DNA of 64,000 nucleotides from Didemnitutus sp047777955. GTDB lineage: Bacteria; Verrucomicrobiota; Verrucomicrobiia; Opitutales; Opitutaceae. Below are positions 61,371 through 64,000 of the stretch, in pieces. Positions within the stretch are counted from its first letter, which is position 1, and each line of letters opens with the position of its first letter. The notes beneath the pieces were generated by a model. It saw only the letters and a program-made list of their open reading frames with translations. It ran no database searches and was not told the origin of the DNA. Location of the stretch: assembly GCF_047777955.1 (NCBI RefSeq), contig NZ_CP180537.1, forward strand, positions 2,604,001-2,668,000. Direction: 5' to 3'. A program made the translations under genes and the position numbers.

Positions 61371-63248
61371 TCAGCGAGCCAGTTCCGCCGCCCACCGCTC
61401 GCGCCACGCGGGCTCCAGGCCCGCGGCGGCCTTGATCGCCGCGCTCACCTGGGGGCCGTTGTTCTGCCAGACGTTGCCCGGGCCGGTCGCATTCTGCAGG
61501 AAGCGCTCCGCCGGACACCAATTGTCGCGCACGGTGATGAACGAGGACCCCTCGTCGGTGTAGAGGTAGAACCAGTGCTGGGGATCGTGCACGTAGGGAC
61601 TCATCCGAATCGCATCGACGACGTTCTCGCTCACGACCGTGCCGGGTTGCGCGGAGAGCGTGTAGATGCCGGCGTTGTCGGCGGTGCGCGTCGCGACGCG
61701 GTGAATGAGATTCGCCTGCACGCGATTGTTGCGCATGGCGTTCGCCGTGCGCGTCCAGCCCCAACCGAGGCTGATGCCCGTGTAGGACGTGTCGCGGACT
61801 TCGTTGTGGGCGATCGTGGTGTCGCGCACGAAACCGGCGATGATGCCCACCCCACCCCAGTCCTCGGTGGCGCAGTCGGCGACCAGATTGTTGGCCACGC
61901 GCACGCGCGCCGTCGGCGCGCGCTCGTCGGCGGGAGCGTAGGGCAGATGCGCCTCGAAGCCGCCGTCGGCAAACGCGCCGAGCATCACGCCGTTGATGCC
62001 GATATCGCGCAGCACGCACCCCTCGATCGCGCTGTCGTGCACGCCTTCGCGCAGGTCGAGCGCGTTGGCGGCGGTATGGCGGACCATGCAGCCCACGACG
62101 CGCACGTCACGCGCCCCGCTCACCTCGATCGCCGCGGGCGGCCGGCCGAGCCAGGCCTGATTGTCGAGGCTGCGCCAGTCGGGCGTGCCCTTGGGCTTCA
62201 GGCCGTAGGCGTCGAGCATGAACAATCCCGCCTGCAGCGGCACGTGTCCGAGCAGCGAGGGGCGCAGCCAGGTCGTATGCGCGAACTCGATGCCCTCGAT
62301 CGCCACGTGCTGCACCGGCCGGTCGAGCGTGCCGGCGACGCGCACCAGGGTCTCAAGCGCCGGCGCGACGACCTCGGCGCGGGTCAGGTCCTCGCCGGTG
62401 CGCGGCCAGTAGTAGATCAGGCCCGCGCGGACATCGGTGAACCACTCGCCCGGCGCGTCGAGGAAAGCCAGCGAATTGCTGAGGAAGAACGGCGCGTTCT
62501 GCCCGTCCATCCCGGGCATGGCCGGCTGTGGCCAGGGATGCTCGAACTCGATGCGGCTCTCCGGATCGTGAAACCGCACGCGCAGGGTCGCACCGTCGGC
62601 CGCCGCCGACTTCAACCGCAGCACCGCGATCTCCCACGCCTGCAGGAGCGTCATCTCCACGCCGGCGAGATCCGCCGGCAAGGCCAGCGCTGCCGGGAGG
62701 CCGGCGCTGCGAGCCGCGCGATCCCAGCCCACCAGGCGCTCCATTTCGTCGCCGTTCGGGGTGCGGGCGCGCACGGCCTTGACGCCGTTCACCCACAGCT
62801 GGCGGAACTCCAGGGAGCGCCCGTTGAAGCTCGGCAGCGGCGCCGCCCACACTTGTCCGCGCGCCGCGGCGGGCAGCGACGCCGGCGCCGGGTCGAGCCG
62901 GCGCCAGTCGCCGACGCGCACGCCGCCGGTGACGACCGGGTGCTCTCCCGGAGCGGCCTTGATCGTCGTCGGTGCGGCGGCCGTGCCGCCGTCCTCCGGG
63001 CGCAGGAAAATCGGCTCGGTGAGCGCATGGCTCCCGCCGCGCAGCACGATCGTCACGCCGTCCGCGCACTCGGGCGCGTGCAGCCGCCGCCACTCGCGCC
63101 CCTGGCGCAGGGCGGCGTGCACGCTGGCCAGCGGCTGCTCGCGCGTGCCGGCGGCACGGTCGTCGCCCGCGGGCGCAACCCAGATCTCGCCGCCGCGGAG
63201 CGCGACGGCCAGCGCCAGACCGAGCGCGAGCGGGCGGAGCGTCTTCAT
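61371..63248 (-). CDS. Secreted right-handed beta-helix protein, GH141-like
   Basis: A 625-aa protein with signal peptide (MKTLRPLALGLALAVALRGG). Early domain EIWVAPAGDDRAAGTREQPL and ITIVLRGGSHAL-like segments are typical of polysaccharide-acting beta-helix proteins. Then VAIEGIEFAHTTWLRPSLLG, DVRVVGCMVRHTAANALDLR and SAIEGCVLRDIGINGVMLG appear as stacked helix coils. DTSYTGISLGWGWTR and NAGIYTLSAQPGTVV follow. The arrangement is like GH141, whose known members include a rhamnogalacturonan-II fucosidase and a xylanase. Family assignment is tentative. It overlaps the AraC gene by 4 bp. Confidence 0.78.
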   Translation of the reverse strand: MKTLRPLALGLALAVALRGGEIWVAPAGDDRAAGTREQPLASVHAALRQGREWRRLHAPECADGVTIVLRGGSHALTEPIFLRPEDGGTAAAPTTIKAAPGEHPVVTGGVRVGDWRRLDPAPASLPAAARGQVWAAPLPSFNGRSLEFRQLWVNGVKAVRARTPNGDEMERLVGWDRAARSAGLPAALALPADLAGVEMTLLQAWEIAVLRLKSAAADGATLRVRFHDPESRIEFEHPWPQPAMPGMDGQNAPFFLSNSLAFLDAPGEWFTDVRAGLIYYWPRTGEDLTRAEVVAPALETLVRVAGTLDRPVQHVAIEGIEFAHTTWLRPSLLGHVPLQAGLFMLDAYGLKPKGTPDWRSLDNQAWLGRPPAAIEVSGARDVRVVGCMVRHTAANALDLREGVHDSAIEGCVLRDIGINGVMLGAFADGGFEAHLPYAPADERAPTARVRVANNLVADCATEDWGGVGIIAGFVRDTTIAHNEVRDTSYTGISLGWGWTRTANAMRNNRVQANLIHRVATRTADNAGIYTLSAQPGTVVSENVVDAIRMSPYVHDPQHWFYLYTDEGSSFITVRDNWCPAERFLQNATGPGNVWQNNGPQVSAAIKAAAGLEPAWRERWAAELAR

Positions 63249-64000
63249 TTGCGGGGCTTCTCCGACATCGCGTGCTGCACGCGGTATTCGCGCGGCGTGC
63301 AGCCGCAGGCGCGGCGGAAGGTCTCGTTAAAACGGCTGATCGAATTGAAACCCGACGCGAATGCCACCTCGACGATCTTGTCGTCGGTCGTCGCCAGCAG
63401 GCGCTGCGCGTGCGAGATGCGGTGATGCATGAGGTAATCGAGCAGCGTCGTGCCGAACGCTTTCTTGAAGAGACCCATCGCGTAGTTCGGGTGCAGGCCG
63501 ACCGCCCGCCCGATCTCGGTCACCGTCAGCTGCTCGGTATAGCGCTGCGCGATGAAGCAGGCGATCTGCTCGACCTTGTTGAGCTCGCCGCCCTGCAGGC
63601 TCGTGGCGCGCGCCTTCGCCTTCGGCGCCGCGGCCGTCGCCGCGAGCGGCAGCATGCCGATCATGCGCCGCAGGCGCGCCTCCATCTCGAGCATCACGAC
63701 GTGGCGCACGTCGTCGTCGGGCTGCTGGAGGTCGCTTTCCCATTGGGCGAAGAGGTCGACGTCCTGCCGTTCGCGCGCACCGAGCTTTTCCGTCAGCACC
63801 TCACCGCGCAGCAGCGGCTGGACGAAGCGATCGGTCAGCTTGCACTGCAGGAACCAGGCGAGCGGGATCGTCGCGACGAAATACGAGGTGTCGTTGGCGA
63901 AATCGACGATCTGGTGCGGGATCGCGGCCCAGAAGACGTTGAGCGAGCCGGCGTCGAGCTGCACCTTGCGCCCGCCGAGCAGGTAGCTGACGGAGCCCTT
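63245..64000 (-). CDS. AraC-family transcriptional regulator, paralogue 2 (partial at window edge)
   Basis: At least 250 aa visible; the N-terminus lies beyond the window. The frame reads KGSVSYLLGGRKVQLDAGSL at the edge, matching the cupin domain of the regulator at 57208. The C-terminal double helix-turn-helix (TEIGRAVGLHPNYAMGLFKK, FASGFNSISRFNETFRRACG) is almost the same as in that paralogue. Its stop overlaps the beta-helix gene start, so regulator and hydrolase are co-transcribed. It probably recognises a similar operator. Confidence 0.9.
   Translation of the reverse strand, partial: KGSVSYLLGGRKVQLDAGSLNVFWAAIPHQIVDFANDTSYFVATIPLAWFLQCKLTDRFVQPLLRGEVLTEKLGARERQDVDLFAQWESDLQQPDDDVRHVVMLEMEARLRRMIGMLPLAATAAAPKAKARATSLQGGELNKVEQIACFIAQRYTEQLTVTEIGRAVGLHPNYAMGLFKKAFGTTLLDYLMHHRISHAQRLLATTDDKIVEVAFASGFNSISRFNETFRRACGCTPREYRVQHAMSEKPRK

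Overview
The window is GC-rich and almost wholly coding. It reads as a chromosomal polysaccharide-utilisation region of an Opitutaceae-like member of Verrucomicrobiota. This placement is an inference from gene content: two Xanthomonas/Caulobacter-type TonB-dependent receptors, many secreted glycoside hydrolases, AraC/LacI/IclR regulators, and families of short palindromic intergenic repeats. There is no rRNA, tRNA or other phylogenetic marker here, and no phage, transposase or CRISPR genes.

Layout. 1-1076: non-coding repeat region; an array of 23 tandem 21-bp units (303-785) lies between two copies of a hairpin-repeat block. 1077-5637 (-): GH42 and GH2 glycosidases, divergent from an AraC regulator (5758-6684). 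6943-10927 (-): TonB receptor, MaoC-like hydratase, IclR regulator. 10978-24980 (+): one long run of Gfo/Idh oxidoreductase, signal-less solute-binding protein, CaiB-type CoA-transferase, RhaT-like symporter, sugar-lactone lactonase, SDR, FAH-family hydrolase, beta-propeller glycosidase-like protein, GH95 fucosidase and AraFGH. 24987-39258 (-): araB, araA, araD, GH29, an unclassified TIM-barrel hydrolase, GH106, L-rhamnose mutarotase and a sensor kinase, with a divergent LacI regulator (39356-40420). 40417-57041 (-): a twelve-gene run of fucose-isomerase-like protein, split transketolase, FGGY kinase, GH127, MFS transporter, GH78, enolase-superfamily dehydratase, RuBisCO-like protein, DUF1537 kinase, Asp/Glu-racemase-like protein and BASS symporter, with a divergent AraC regulator (57208-58071). 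58220-60928 (-): second TonB receptor. 61371-64000 (-): GH141-like beta-helix protein and a second AraC paralogue that runs off the window.

How it fits together. The enzyme set (GH2, GH42, GH29, GH78, GH95, GH106, GH127 and GH141-like) matches the arabinose, rhamnose, fucose and galactose linkages of pectin, including rhamnogalacturonan side chains. Released L-arabinose has a complete route here (AraFGH import, AraA/AraB/AraD). 6-Deoxysugars have a mutarotase, a RhaT-like symporter and a largely non-phosphorylative dehydrogenase/lactonase/diketo-hydrolase route. The RuBisCO-like protein with a DUF1537 kinase, in the same operon as an FGGY kinase and split transketolase, resembles the two known branches of D-apiose catabolism; apiose is another pectin sugar. 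This is the most interesting metabolic hypothesis. Four genes (GH2, GH29, the DUF1537 kinase and the racemase-like gene) carry five net -1 frameshifts, mostly in or beside short G/C runs. These may be sequencing deletions rather than real decay.
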